Positions 44,856-56,115 of a stretch of DNA of 64,000 nucleotides are shown here, piece after piece; position 1 is the stretch's first letter; each line of letters begins with the position of its first letter. A program made the position numbers and the translations under genes. The notes under the pieces are model-generated. The model searched no databases. It was not told where the DNA came from and saw only the letters and a list, made by a program, of their open reading frames with translations. The DNA is taken from the NCBI GenBank assembly GCA_019828595.1, contig JAHQRK010000001.1:992001-1056000 (forward strand), in the 5' to 3' direction. This DNA is from Aphanomyces cochlioides (lineage: Eukaryota > Oomycota > Saprolegniomycetes > Saprolegniales > Verrucalvaceae).

Positions 44856-45667
44856 GTTTGTTTCGTTGTTTCCACGTTATGTACGGTTCCTCGTTGGTAG
44901 TGTGTGGGTCGATATAATAATTCCACACATTCTCCGTCTGGCAACGACATCTCACGCCGAGCGGTATCGACTGTAACATGGGCTCGAGAGAGGAAATCCA
45001 TGCCCAGCACTACATTGAAACTGACATCACCCAAGTCGCACACATCGATCTCGAGGCAATAAACTAGACCATTTCCAATTGTGACCTTGACGGGTACGGT
45101 GCCCAGGGTGAAAACAGAATTCGATCCAAGTCCAATTATTTGAGTCTTCCGTCGGGTATCCATGGGTAATCCAAGCCATTCCACTGCTCTCAAATGTAGT
45201 ACGCTCAGATCGGCTCCGGTATCGGCCAGAATTACTGAGTCATGATTCATGATTTTTGCATTGAGCAAAGCTTGGTGACTCCCTTTTTGTCCTCTCTCTG
45301 GCTCCGAGAAAAATCCCAGTGTCTCGCCTTCTTGTAATTCAAACCCCCAAGGTAAGATTGTGCTGTCCTTGGCGGCGAAGTGAGTTGAAATCATGGGTTT
45401 CTCGGAGTTGATCGATATATTCCAAATTACTGGATTCTTGTTTTCTATGCAAAATGCAGAGTGACACGGGATCCCTTGGAGCTTTCCTTTTTTCTTCTTG
45501 ATGATTTCTTCCTGCTCGTTGGAGATTTCCGTCACTTTTGTCGACGATTTTTCTTGGGTTTTCTTGGGGTTTTCTTCTTTTTTCCTTTTTGTTCTGTGGG
45601 TTTGTGCTTGAGTCAGTCCGGCACAATCGAGGCGCAGCGGGGCCTCCGGACTTACAAGTTTAAACAT
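44837..45667 (-). CDS. pro: gypsy aspartic protease region
   Basis: This open frame of 276 codons has a Lys-rich N-terminal segment (KRKKEENPKK, IIKKKKGKLQG) and then a retropepsin-like domain with ILADTGADLSVL (catalytic Asp in DTGA) and NVVLGMDFLSRAHV as the second strand motif. It would cleave the gag-pol polyprotein. It overlaps the end of gag by 16 bp in another frame and the RT frame by 19 bp, so frameshifts (natural or damage) link all three. Confidence 0.8.
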   Translation of the reverse strand: MFKLVSPEAPLRLDCAGLTQAQTHRTKRKKEENPKKTQEKSSTKVTEISNEQEEIIKKKKGKLQGIPCHSAFCIENKNPVIWNISINSEKPMISTHFAAKDSTILPWGFELQEGETLGFFSEPERGQKGSHQALLNAKIMNHDSVILADTGADLSVLHLRAVEWLGLPMDTRRKTQIIGLGSNSVFTLGTVPVKVTIGNGLVYCLEIDVCDLGDVSFNVVLGMDFLSRAHVTVDTARREMSLPDGECVELLYRPTHYQRGTVHNVETTKQTWINPG

Positions 45668-47045
45668 TCCAATGATGGCATGTTTTCAATTCCATGCGCT
45701 TCCAGGAATGTTTTGAGTTCCGCGATCTTCTCCCTTTTTTCGCATCGTTCGTATTTGTTGTAGGAAGGAACGCAAATTGGGCAAGCTTTGAAGCAGTTCG
45801 AGTCTGGATGGCCCATTTTGTTGCATAGAACGCAATAGACGTTCGCCCAACACTGACCATCTAATGAGTAGTGCTCTCTCCCGCACTCGCTGCACTTGAT
45901 TTTCCTGGCATTCCCATAATTTCGCCCAAGGGCAAATATCTCAGCTCGTGATGTCGTGGGAGATGCCGGTGGTGATTCGTACATCGACGCTCGATCGTAG
46001 GGGGTGTCAATAAATTGGACATTTCCTTTCTTCGCCTTGGTTCGATCTTGAGAATTCATAGGTGCCGCCGTAGTTGGCCGGTTCAGAGGGTAACTTTTTC
46101 CCATGAATTCGTCAATTTCTTCCGATTTACGCATTCGATCAACGAATCTTTCCAAGTCAGCAATGGACTGGAAGTGCTGGCGGCTGATGGCCATGCCCAA
46201 AGATCGGTCGTATAATGTTCGTGCAAAGCGATCGATGTGTCGGTCCAAATGTCGCCGATTTTTCCGATAGTCCACTCCGATTCGCAAAGCCGCAGCGTTA
46301 AGTCGGACGAAGTAGGCCCTCACTTTTCGTGCGGTTTTTGGTACATGCAGTAGTACAAGTCTTCTTGATCAATGGCGCTCTGGACGTATTCCTTCATGAA
46401 GCTTTGGCGCAATTGTCTCCACGTACGCTTTTGAGGGCCCTCCAACTGGGAAACCCATTCTTGTACATACTTGGTGGTATACAATCGAAATCGTCGTCGG
46501 GTCTCTTCATCCGACCATTGGCAGGCGTAGCTGGTCTGTTCGAACTTCCGCAACCAAGTGCCGGCAGTGTCTCGATCACTGAACTCTCCATCGAAAATGG
46601 TCAAGGGCTCGACAGGCATGAGCATGAGTGTTCTCGTACGTTCTTCCGCGACACCCACCGGGGCAGGCTCGTCCTCGAGATCCCAAGGGCCACCGTCATC
46701 TTCAGGAAGGGAAGGATTTGCGTCCTCCGCCTTTCGCATCGTTGACATCAATTGTCGGATCAGAGTGGCGTTGTTTGCATCAAGCTTGGACTCAAGCATC
46801 GACTGTGTGACCACAGTTTGGGCACCTGAGGTAGTGCCGTGTTCTGAGGGTGTTCCCGATCAATGTGATTGACGGATGGGATCCCCTCGGTAGGAAGACA
46901 AGGGAGGACCCGGAGGTCCCCGAATCTCGCCTTCCTGCGTATACCACGTAGGCGAAACCGGCGTAAGATGGCGCGTTTCGTCAAGAGGCTGTTGTTCTTC
47001 TACCACGTGTGGTGGTTCTTCAGCATTGATTGTATTCGAACTCAT
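45652..47045 (-). pseudogene. gag: gypsy gag, two lesions
   Basis: The ATG at 47045 lies about 30 bp inside the 5' LTR. The frame meets an in-frame TGA at 46862-46860, continues to 46320 (gag core: FDGEFSDRDTAGTWLRKFEQ, YVQEWVSQLEGP, RTWRQLRQSFMKEY), then needs a one-base shift near 46325 to enter VRAYFVRLNAAALRIG. It ends in cysteine motifs: CSECGREHYSLDGQC and the zinc knuckle CVLCNKMGHPDSNC. Gag forms the particle and binds RNA. Two lesions make it inactive. Confidence 0.87.
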
Positions 47046-47074
47046 TGGAGGCAAACCCGGTCTGGCGCTCCACT
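47046..47074 (-). promoter_or_regulatory. gypsy primer binding site region
   Basis: Minus strand just inside the 5' LTR reads TGGAGCGCCAGACCGGG, a TGG-starting string where the tRNA primer pairs. The tRNA is not identified. Confidence 0.5.
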
Positions 47075-47895
47075 TGTGGGAAGGTTGACGCACAAAGAAA
47101 GCACGCCCGCACAAGAATGTCTAGGTGACTGGTAATTTGTAGAGCTTTCGACTCCGAGTTCGGGTACGATGGGGCTTCCCGGACTTTGCAAGGGTCTGGG
47201 AGTGGGGAAATGGGGGGGGCTGACTCTTCGCCGACAACAGTCGCAGTTGACACGGAGCAGGCAAAGCAGGCAGGGGCAGAGGAAGAGGGGTGTGTGTCGC
47301 AGTTGACAACAAGGCAGGGGGAACCAGAGATCGCCGTGAATGAAACTCGGACGATCCAGGGAAAAGCAGGAGGTCGCCGTGAATGAAACTCGGCCGACCA
47401 ACAACAGGACACGGACGCTGGTGATACACGCGGCCGCTCCAACAATCTTCTTGACGCTGATACTTCACACAACAACACGCAAAGAGGGAGTCTATTATTT
47501 GATTTATCCTAATGAAAAGCTAATCTGGTTTCTTTACATGTCGTGGCACCGTGAGTCCTTGTCGATTTTGGCGCTTGCTACTGCTCTTACTCACCCTTAC
47601 CGTCGACTGACTACACGATTGTTTCTCGTGTCATTGGTGGGCGTGGCCATTAGCTGCCTTCCTGCGAGTCAGTCGGACTGTGTCTGTCATCGCCGGAACT
47701 CGCTTCTTGGTAATGTTGTGGCTTTTCCATGGTTGTAATCGTTCCAGCGCTTCCCAAGAGTTTCCGGAAAGTTTGGCTGACAGAAATTTGTAACGTGAGT
47801 TGCATAGTCGGGTTGGTGCGGCAAAGTAGGGCGGCTCAGGGGTTGTAGGGGTAACAAGAATATCCTGGGTTTTCCTGGATTTTTTCTCCTTCACA
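47075..47895 (-). repeat. gypsy LTR, 5' copy
   Basis: Partner of 39024-39845. On the minus strand it starts TGTGAAGGAG and ends CCCACA, with matched TGTG/CACA termini. Confidence 0.92.
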
Positions 47896-48670
47896 CAATT
47901 CAAATGGGGTGAAAGCGCAGCTCACCAAAACCACGCGACAGATTCAATCAAAGAGGCATCTCAAAGGTGCAAATGAGTGCCAGTAGCTCATTGCCTTGGA
48001 CACAAACCGCGCATCGCAGTCACCAGGGACACGACTTATTCCCCCCAGAGCCTTAGTAGTCACATGCACTTTGATTTCGCCGCTTGGTTCAGCGGCTCGG
48101 TGTCCATTGCACACAAGATATTGATCTTGCATTCTTGGTGAGAGGAGTGTTCTATACGCTCCAACGTTCATTGAAAATGCTCGAGTAGGGCTTTGGGGGG
48201 ATTTAAACCATTCTGTCGGGTTGAGTCGTCGTCAGAATTCGCTAAAACACTGGAATTCAATGGAGGGAGATGGACTACACGTAGCTGCTCTGAGTGAAGT
48301 TCCAAGGCTTGCATCTACGAAGAACAACGCGCCTGCTTGCAAGCTTGATAAAGAGTCTCTAAAAGATACAATAATCTTTCGGTGGTGCAAATTGAAGACC
48401 AGCATTCACTTGACCAGACCTTAATTCTGTCCACATTACAGTTTCCAAGCGAAATTTCTCGGCGAATTCGCCTGGCCATCCATGAGCCAAGCCAGCATTG
48501 TCCAAGATCGGACGCAGTTCTGAATGAGTTCGAAAGGTCGCACTTTTGGTACATTTTCGCTTCGTTCCTGTCGCGTGTCCTATTGACGTGGTGTTCGCCT
48601 CTGCTGAATCATTCACATCAGTTGACATGAGGACAATATTTGGGATGTGGAAGGTTCCAATCTTTTGAAT
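47896..48670. repeat. segmental duplication, left copy, part 2 (with A' remnant)
   Basis: It matches 55327-56115. It contains the shared promoter region and, from an ATG at 48524, the first codons of a gene A duplicate. That copy lost about 40 bp after codon 12 (near 48556), keeps about 100 bp of homology to exon 1 and then fades out. No usable product. Confidence 0.85.
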
Positions 48671-48815
48671 CTTTCGAATACGCACTGAAATCCACACAAC
48701 CAGCACCAGATCTTTAGAATACGCATGTAACCGCCAGGCTTTAGAATATTGAAATCCATATAATCGCCAGATCTTCGAATACGCATTGGAATCTACACAA
48801 CCAGCACCATATCTT
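48667..48815. repeat. degenerate tandem repeat around GAATACGCA
   Basis: Three or four imperfect units of about 40-50 bp share TTAGAATACGCA, AAATCCACACAACCAGCACCA and CGCCAGATCTT. They lie at the break of the A' remnant. Confidence 0.6.
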
Positions 48816-48891
48816 TGATCTTTAGGCCTTTAAGAACCTTCATTCGACAATTTGACCGAAATCAACAACATCACTTGAACAAGATTTCACC

Positions 48892-49454
48892 ATGGACCAA
48901 ACACGACAACAAGCTCCAACTCTGAAGTGCTTCAAATGCGGCAATCAAGTCAACACGAACGTGGTGTATCTTGGTGCTATCCAAGCGGATAGTCGAAACG
49001 TCATCAATGAATTCAAGGTTGCCCTATGTCAGACGTGCGCGATTGACGGAACTCAGGCGCTTGACAATTATATGGAGGTAACTTTGATAAATAGGTGAAA
49101 TAAATATTGTCAAATTGAGCCAAATTTGGAATCACCATATAGACACAAAATGGACACAGGCGAGTTTGTATGAAACAAAATATGTGCTATGGCATTGCAT
49201 TGAAATGAACAAATGAAAACGATGGTTCCACATCTTGTCAACAGGGCATGCCACTCATTAGAGAGATTCAGCAAGTCATCTTTACATTATCCTTATCCTC
49301 ACATCAACAAATCAACAAATCATGCACTGAGGACAAAGATAAGGATTTGTTTGATCAACTTCAGCGGTTTGTCTTTATCCGTGTCATCATAATTCGACCT
49401 AGAAGTTACATCGGCATAACTATTCATGACCGATTCATAACTCAATCGCGTTAG
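48892..49454 (+). CDS. possible two-exon zinc-ribbon-like protein
   Basis: The ATG at 48892 starts 62 codons (CFKCG ... CQTC, two CxxC pairs that could bind zinc). A GAG|GTAACT donor at 49078 and CAACAG acceptor at 49244 define a 167-bp intron that keeps frame, giving a second exon 49245-49454 (MPLIREIQQV ... FITQSR) and about 131 residues in all. I recognise no family. The intron is longer than the 31-50 bp introns elsewhere in the window, which lowers confidence. The end overlaps the Crinkler N-terminal fragment on the other strand by 20 bp. Confidence 0.35.
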
Positions 49455-49916
49455 ATAGAGTTCTCTTCACTGACGAATCCGAGGTCTCCAGATTTCTCTT
49501 CAATGCATAATCAAAGGTCTCCCGAAGTTCAAGCAAGTCTCTCTCCCCAACAACCATGGAGCCTGCTACATCATGTTCAGGTGCAACAACCGTGCAGCCT
49601 GCTGCATCGTGTTTCGGGGCAACCATCAGAACGTGAACTTGACCTGGAGCGATGACGGGTTTCGTCTGCCCGACAAAGTAAGTTCTAACTGCAACACCTG
49701 AAATGAGGCGTTTGTCTGTTTGTATGAGTTCGTTGATTGTCTTGGTCAACTCTCCTTTTTCAACGGCTTTGGCTCCGAGCCATTTCCCATTCTCCAAAGC
49801 CAGATAGAGCTCCATGTCTTTGGCTAGACCAGATAGCCAAGCAATTCTTTGATTTTGTTCTTAAGAGCAAAAACATGCTCTTCATAGCCAATCTCCACAA
49901 CGCAAAGAAGCACCAT
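49435..49916 (-). pseudogene. Crinkler (CRN) N-terminal domain, truncated
   Basis: The ATG at 49916 opens MVLLCVVEIG ... FALKNKIKELLGYLV, then a TAG/frameshift near 49825, then ELYLALENGKWLGAKAVEKGELT and the closing motif GQVHVLMVAP. The order (short N-terminal strand, LYLA-type block, HVLVxxP block) is that of CRN N-terminal regions, which carry the secretion and host-entry part of these oomycete effectors. After the HVL motif come two similar VAPxHDxAG segments and a stop at 49435, with no C-terminal effector domain. It is shorter than any complete CRN. Family call moderate. Confidence 0.5.
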
Positions 49917-51340
49917 GTTCAAAAATGAAAATATAACAAAATGGAAAATATGATATCGGACCCAGACATCTGAACAAGGAGCATTTCATCCACGACAGTC
50001 ATTGTCACGCCGTTGGAAATGAGTATGAGTGCTGTCGGAGTACAGCACCCCGAGGTATGCTCAAACTGCTTGGAAGTCGTCAAAGTTGTGTGCAGAACAT
50101 GCTCCATTGGGAAAAAAAGCTTGATTGCTACCAACTGTAAAATCGACAAAGATGAAATCAAACTAGAGCGCTGCCGAGGTTCTCATCGACTCTCTCTTCC
50201 TTCGCGCGTTCAAAGTGGTTGTCTTGACGAAGTGAAGCTCCTTGTTCACATAGTCATGCGTTTGGTGAGTAGTAAATTTCTTCAAGAAGCAAGTTGACAT
50301 ATTTGCAGCGTTTTTGTATGTAATACATCGCTGGCTTGCAGTTGAGTGACCATCTTTCGTGATGTTGGACTGCACGACACTAGGCGTCCTTAACTTCGAC
50401 AAGCATCCGAGTTGAGAAGGTTGTCTCTGTCCAAAATCAAAAAGAGTCTAGAAAGGATAAGGTAGCCTGGGCAATACTTGAAGCCGACAGTGTCTCTTCT
50501 CTTTCTACTTGTCTCGGTCGATTTACCAGCACGACTTCATTTCTACTGCCAATGCTTTTAGATGCTCTTGCTACCAGATACGCATCAGCTTTTCCCTTCA
50601 GCTCACGCTGGGATTTTCTAACAGTGCTTCAAGATTTAATTCAGTCTTGGCATAAGGATATTTCATGTCTTCCAGAAATGTAGCGGTGAATTGCTTGCAC
50701 ATCATTCCATGTACTCTCGAACATGCCGTCGGTCAACTTGAAAATCGGATAAAAAGGGAGCTTTGATTCTAGACAAAAAAGTACTTTGAATCCCATGTCG
50801 AGACTTGAGATCTCGTCTACCCACAAGTTCGGAAATGCCCAGGGTGTCAATTCAGTCTTTTGCCTCTTCGTAAACGACTCATTCGCTTCTTCAACGAAGA
50901 GGTGGATACATCACTTTGCGAACCACCATCGAAACTTTCCGCTTCATCAACGAGCTGCACAAGCATTTTCAAAATTGAAGATGTCTATTTGTTTGTCTAC
51001 TTGGGAAGATGGACACGGCGAGAAAGATGTCCACAAGTTCATTGAGGTATCGAGACAGTTTAATATCTCAGAGCAAGTAAATGTAAAGATATCCGGCATG
51101 GGCATCATTTCTCGAAGCTTCTCGTCCAGGACAATAGGATGTATCTTGCATGTTGTCAATCGTAGTTCGTTCTTCAGGAGCCATTCATAACCGAGTTGCA
51201 GCGAATTTGCAATTCTTCTTCAACACCTTGAGCCAAACGATCAAGTTGTGCTCGTCCACCACAACGTCTACCATATCCATCAAAATTAACGTGCCTTCTT
51301 CGGTGAAAAGACAACAAATTTAGAATCAAGAACAATGAGG
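49917..51340. other. unresolved region between CRN fragment and ABC gene B
   Basis: Both strands have broken open stretches. On the minus strand I see VEVKDA (about 50390), a segment with WVDEISSLDMGFK (about 50800) and VLDEKLREMMPMPDIF (about 51140), the last repeated near 37590. They may be remnants of one minus-strand gene, but I cannot assemble it or name it. No repeat or RNA gene seen. Confidence 0.3.
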
Positions 51341-51358
51341 TGCCTCAATTTTGAACTT

Positions 51359-54300
51359 TTAAGGCTGTAGCACACCGCCATCTTTGGCGAGACGGGAGAA
51401 TATGCCATCTTCCTTGGCCAAAAGTGCTCTTGAAGAGTCCATTTCGACGACACGACCGCCATCCATCACCATGATACGTTCCGAATGCATCACTGTATGC
51501 AATCGATGAGCGATCGTCAACACCGTCGCGTCGGCAAACTCGGTCGTAATCACACGTTGCAATTGCTCATCAGTCTCATGGTCCATCGCAGCCGTGGCTT
51601 CGTCCAACACAACAATTTTTGACTGTACCAACAGAGCACGAGCTAAACAGAGCATTTGTCGCTCGCCAACACTCAAATTCGATCCTTTGTCTGCCAACTC
51701 GGTACTCAATTTCTCTGGAATCTCGCTCACCAACTTGTGCAAACCTGCCTTCGACACAACAGACCACAATGCTGCGTCATCGAATGATCCAAATGGATCC
51801 AAGTACTGACGGAGTGTTTCCTTGAACAACACTGGAGACTGCGGGATGATACTCAGTTGCCGTCGAAGTTGATGCTTGGCAATCGTCGAAATATCTCGTC
51901 CATCGATCGAGATCGATCCCGACTCGATTGGATACATGCGAAACAGGACCATCGTCAGACTGGACTTGCCAGCACCAGTGCGGCCAACAATTCCAATCTT
52001 TTCCCCTTGACGAATGGAGAATGTGACGTCTTTGAGGACAAGTTCACCAGTGGGTTTGTATCGCAATTGGACTTGATTGAAATCAATCGCACCTTGTTTC
52101 AGCGTGAACGCGGTTTTGCTATCACCACAAGGGTCTTGACTGTCCAAATTGCAGTATTCCAGGACCCGTTCGGGTGCAACCATGCAAATTTCAAGCCACG
52201 AGTACGTCTTGACAAGATCAACAATACTGGCGTCGGCCATGAGCACGTAGTTGAAAGCTAAACCAACGAGTCCGGCCGTCAAACTCGGCCGGAAATACAC
52301 CAAGCCGGAGGCTACAATCGCCACAATGGCAGTACCTTGGAGCATGATTCGAAGATCAAACCAAGAATTAATGACTTCCTTTGCGAAGCGAATGCGATTG
52401 TTCAGATCGACATGTTGTGCATGACGTTCATTAGCACGTTCGAGGTACTTGCTCCCGAATGCTCGAATGGACGTAAAGCCTAGACAAAAGTGTCAACTCC
52501 CACGGAAGAGCAAAGACTTGTTACCTTGCTCCACTTCACTCAAGTAGGAATATACTGGCGAGTCCGTGACATAGGTCAAGCGAGACAATTCACGCGATGG
52601 CTGCAGATAGAGTTTGCCCAATTGGAAATACAAATACAAGAAGGGAATGATCAATAAGCCGCCCCATTGAATCGCCGCGGCAGACGTCAAGAGCGATCCC
52701 AACAGTGCAAAGCACATGGTCGTGACACCGCCAAAGACATCGGCCAGACTTGTATCGATAGTGGAAATATCATCAGCGTATCGATTGATGATGCGGCCGA
52801 AAGGATTCAAGTCAAAGAAAGACATGCTTGTGCCCAACAAGGACGAAGTCATCTTGTCAAACAACGTCGTGGAAGCCTTCAAACCAGACGTTGCAACAAC
52901 CAGCGTCCGGAGCAACACCATCAAGACACTGCTAATGCACAGCGCAGAGTAGATACCAATGTACCAATTGGTACGCGCAGCAGCGTCGGCGGAAGCTGAC
53001 CAGACTCCAAGCCAGACGTCCGATGCGATTTGACACGTTTGCCACAGGATCTGGATCATGCAAATCCAAAGCACGAGCGGAGTTCCGCCGCATGCTGAAA
53101 TGTACGAAGCATATACAGCGAAATTCACGTCGCCTTCTTCACGCCATTCTTCAGACTCCGCAGATTCCACGTCATGGACCTTCGTTGCAGATTGTAATGG
53201 TAAGTCTTCTCGAAGAGAATCTGCTTCTGAGCCCTCAGATAGGAGAGCGTTTGACTTCTTCAAGACGGAGTACGTTAAGGAGCCATTCTCCACTTCGACA
53301 AGGCGGTTCACGCTGTCTGCGCCGATGACGTCTGGGTTATGAGTCACCAAAATCACAGTCTTCATCTTGAGCAACGTCTCAATACACTTGGTCATGATTT
53401 CCTTCTGCACCACAGCATCAATCGCAGCCAACGGCAAGTCCAAAATCACAATGTCCGCGTCGCTGTAACATGCTCGAGCCAAGCTCATGCGAGCTTTCTG
53501 TCCACCAGACAGAGTCGATCCTTTCGACCCCACCATCGTTAAGTCGCCGTGGGCCATGGCTTCAAAGTCGGGAAGTAAACCACAAGCGTCGACGACACGA
53601 GAATACTTGCGAGCGTCAAAGGGGGATCCAAAGAGGATATTGTCTCGGACAGTCATTTGTTGGATCCACGGTTCTTGTGGACAGTACGCAATCGAGCCTT
53701 GGACGCCAGAAGTGCCTTGTGTTTGGTATAATTCGCCCAAGATGGCAAGGCAAAGACTCGATTTGCCGCTTCCAACCTTGCCGTGGACAACTACGATATC
53801 ACCTCGAGAAATAGTCAGCGACACGTTTTTCAAAATCGACTGCGTTTGATTCTGATCCCAAGAAAAAGATCCATTGTCAATGGACACTGCGACATTGGAG
53901 TCCTAGGCAACGTTAAATTTTCCAAGTATCAGTGAAGTTTTCTTACAAGCTGCTCTGTCGAAAGAGGGCGATTAGGCTTGTCCACTTGACTTAATACGGC
54001 TGCAATACGCTGCAGCGACACTCGAGCCCGAAAGACACAAGATGTATGCATGGGAAGCTCAGAGAGTGGCGTTTGGAGTAGTCGAAAGAGAGCCATCGAG
54101 GTGAAGACTTTGGAGGCAGTTAAAGGTTGACCGAGTACAAGCGTGTACACGGCAAAGGAGACCAATGAGACCAACAAGGGAGCAACTCCCATGAACGTCG
54201 CACCAACAGCAGATCTAAAAATCAAAGTCCAGACATGGCCAAGCTCTACAACTCTCGTTCAAAACATCAATCGACGCAGTTCGCAACCTTTATCACGCAA

Positions 54301-55205
54301 TACTTGAATATTTGCGCGGCATTTCTGCTCCCAAGTATGTAACTTGACGCCGAGAATCGAGCCAAAGGTTTGTTTCACAGCTTGCATGCGGTCATCACGT
54401 GCTTTAGAGACCCATTTGTACACTGCCGATTTCGTCGTCGAGATCCACCAGCCGAGGTACAGATTGAGTACAATCATGCCCATGCCAGCAAAGGCCGCAA
54501 GACGAATCTCTTGATACAACATGTACGAGATGGCAGCCACTTGCGGAAGCAGGAGCCACAAGTTGTGAAACGAAATGCCCGCCCAGAGAATCGCAGACAT
54601 GTCACTTGAGTAGACATTGACCAAGTTGGGCGCGTCTGTTGGCTGCACACTGGCCTTGGCAAGCAATTTTTTAAACAAAACTCCCTTCAGGCCGCCGACA
54701 AACCTAGCATTGCTGTCAGAGAGCGTTAGACGACCTTAGCGCACCTCATACCCAAGACTTGCTCTTGGAGGCAAGTATGAGCCCAGATGAATGCTCTAGC
54801 TAGCTTGGAGAGCACAAGAATTGTCAACCAGTAGTACAGCGGTATCTCGGACGAATTGTCGACAATCTTTTGCAGCACAAGTGGTCCGACGAGCTCCAAT
54901 AGACGCATGACCAAACCCAAGACGCCAGTCCACATGTACATTCGACTAAACACTTGAACGCCAGCCCAAAAGACGGAATTCGTACGGCCATACGCCAAGG
55001 CAAATGTTTTCGTATTCGCCGCCGTCGTATTGTCGTCTTCCAGCGGCCAAACATCCTCGAGGTTCAGCTGGCGTTGCAGAAACACCAAGTGATTCGACCA
55101 CGACAAGAAGAGCTTGGAGATGAGCGAAGCTCTCTTGCGTGGATGTGACTGTACAGGTCCAGTGTCGAAAGTCGAGTAGGTCGTCGTCGGCTTCGTCGTT
55201 GACAT
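51359..55205 (-). CDS. ABCC/MRP-type ABC transporter, gene B
   Basis: Five exons, 55205-54745, 54703-54288, 54245-53947, 53902-52525 and 52479-51359, joined by 41-45-bp GT...AG introns, give 1224 residues with no internal stop. Layout is TMD1-NBD1-TMD2-NBD2 without a TMD0, as in short MRPs; such pumps export conjugated or anionic compounds across a membrane. NBD1: Walker A GKVGSGKSS (about 433), LSGGQ (about 523), Walker B ILDLP with Leu where Asp is usual in ABCC NBD1. NBD2: GRTGAGKSS (about 1017), LSVGERQ, VVLDEA with the catalytic Glu (about 1145). A TGA that seems to interrupt TMD1 lies in the 42-bp intron 54287-54246. Exon junctions agree with genes A and C. Head to head with gene A. Substrate unknown. 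Confidence 0.88.
53303..53763 (-). repeat. NBD1 tract identical to gene A (inverted)
   Basis: All three frames compared between this tract and 57374-57835 translate identically, so about 461 bp are the same or nearly so. Sequence on both sides is clearly diverged between the two genes. Confidence 0.88.
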
Positions 55206-56115
55206 GGCACTTGGAGAGTAAATTCGAATTTGAGTCGTGCCATCGTTGAAAGCCATGCTTCGACATGTGTTTCGAGCTGAACTGGATGATTGGATGATGG
55301 AAACTCGGGAATCAGATGCAATGAAACAATTCAAAGGTGAAGCGCAGCTCACCAAAACCACGCGACAGATTCAATCAAAGAGGCATCTCAAAGTTGCAAA
55401 TGAGTGCCAGTAGCTCATTGCCTTGGACACAAACCACGCATCGCAGTCACCAGGGACACGACTTATTCCCCCCAGAGCCTTAGTAGTCACATGCACTTTG
55501 ATTTCGCCGCTTGGTTCAGCGGCTCGGTGTCCATTGCACACAAGATATTGATCTTGCATTCTTGGTGAGAGGAGTGTTCTATACGCTCCAACGTTCATTG
55601 AAAATGCTCGAGTAGGGCTTTGGGGGGATTTAAACCATTCTGTCGGGTTGAGTCGTCGTCAGAATTCGCTAAAACACTGGAATTCAATGGAGGGAGATGG
55701 ACTACACGTAGCTGCTCTGAGTGAAGTTCCAAGGCTTGCATCTACGAAGAACAACGCGCCTGCTTGCAAGCTTGATAAAGAGTCTCTAAAAGATACAATA
55801 ATCTTTCGGTGGTGCAAATTGAAGACCAGCATTCACTTGACCAGACCTTAATTCTGTCCACATTACAGTTTCCAAGCGAAATTTCTCGGCGAATTCGCCT
55901 GGCCATCCATGAGCCAAGCCAGCATTGTCCAAGATCGGACGCAGTTCTGAATGAGTTCGAAAGGTCGCACTTTTGGTACATTCAGCGAAAATGTGCGGCC
56001 GGCGCATCCACGCCTTGGAGCTTCGTTCCTGTCGCGTGTCCTATTGACGTGGTGTTCGCCTCTGCTGAATCATCCACATCAGTTGAATGAGGACGAAATT
56101 TGGGATTTGGAAGCC
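53962..56115. repeat. segmental duplication, right copy
   Basis: Intact counterpart of 37697-39023 plus 47896-48670. It holds TMD1 of gene B, the bidirectional promoter region and the first exon start of gene A. Confidence 0.88.
55206..55950. promoter_or_regulatory. shared promoter region of divergent ABC genes A and B
   Basis: About 745 bp separate the two ATG codons. No convincing TATA box or Inr could be fixed. The region is duplicated at 47896-48523, where the gypsy element has separated it from gene B'. Small frames in it have no recognisable content. Confidence 0.5.

Larger units (their letters stand above)
39024..47895 (-). mobile_element. Ty3/gypsy retrotransposon in the duplicated ABC promoter
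   Basis: LTRs lie at 39024-39845 (3' by coding direction) and 47075-47895 (5'). They begin TGTGGG and end CTTCACA (the inner end of the 3' LTR reads CTTCATA). CAAT flanks the element at 39020-39023 and 47896-47899; the intact duplicate at 55327-55330 has it once, which proves the insertion. Coding runs right to left: gag, protease, RT, RNase H, integrase. Confidence 0.93.

Noticed and set aside
54259..54261. TGA in TMD1 of gene B, first taken as a pseudogene mark
   Set aside because: It lies in a 42-bp GT...AG intron whose position and phase match genes A and C. With it removed, gene B is open over 1224 residues.
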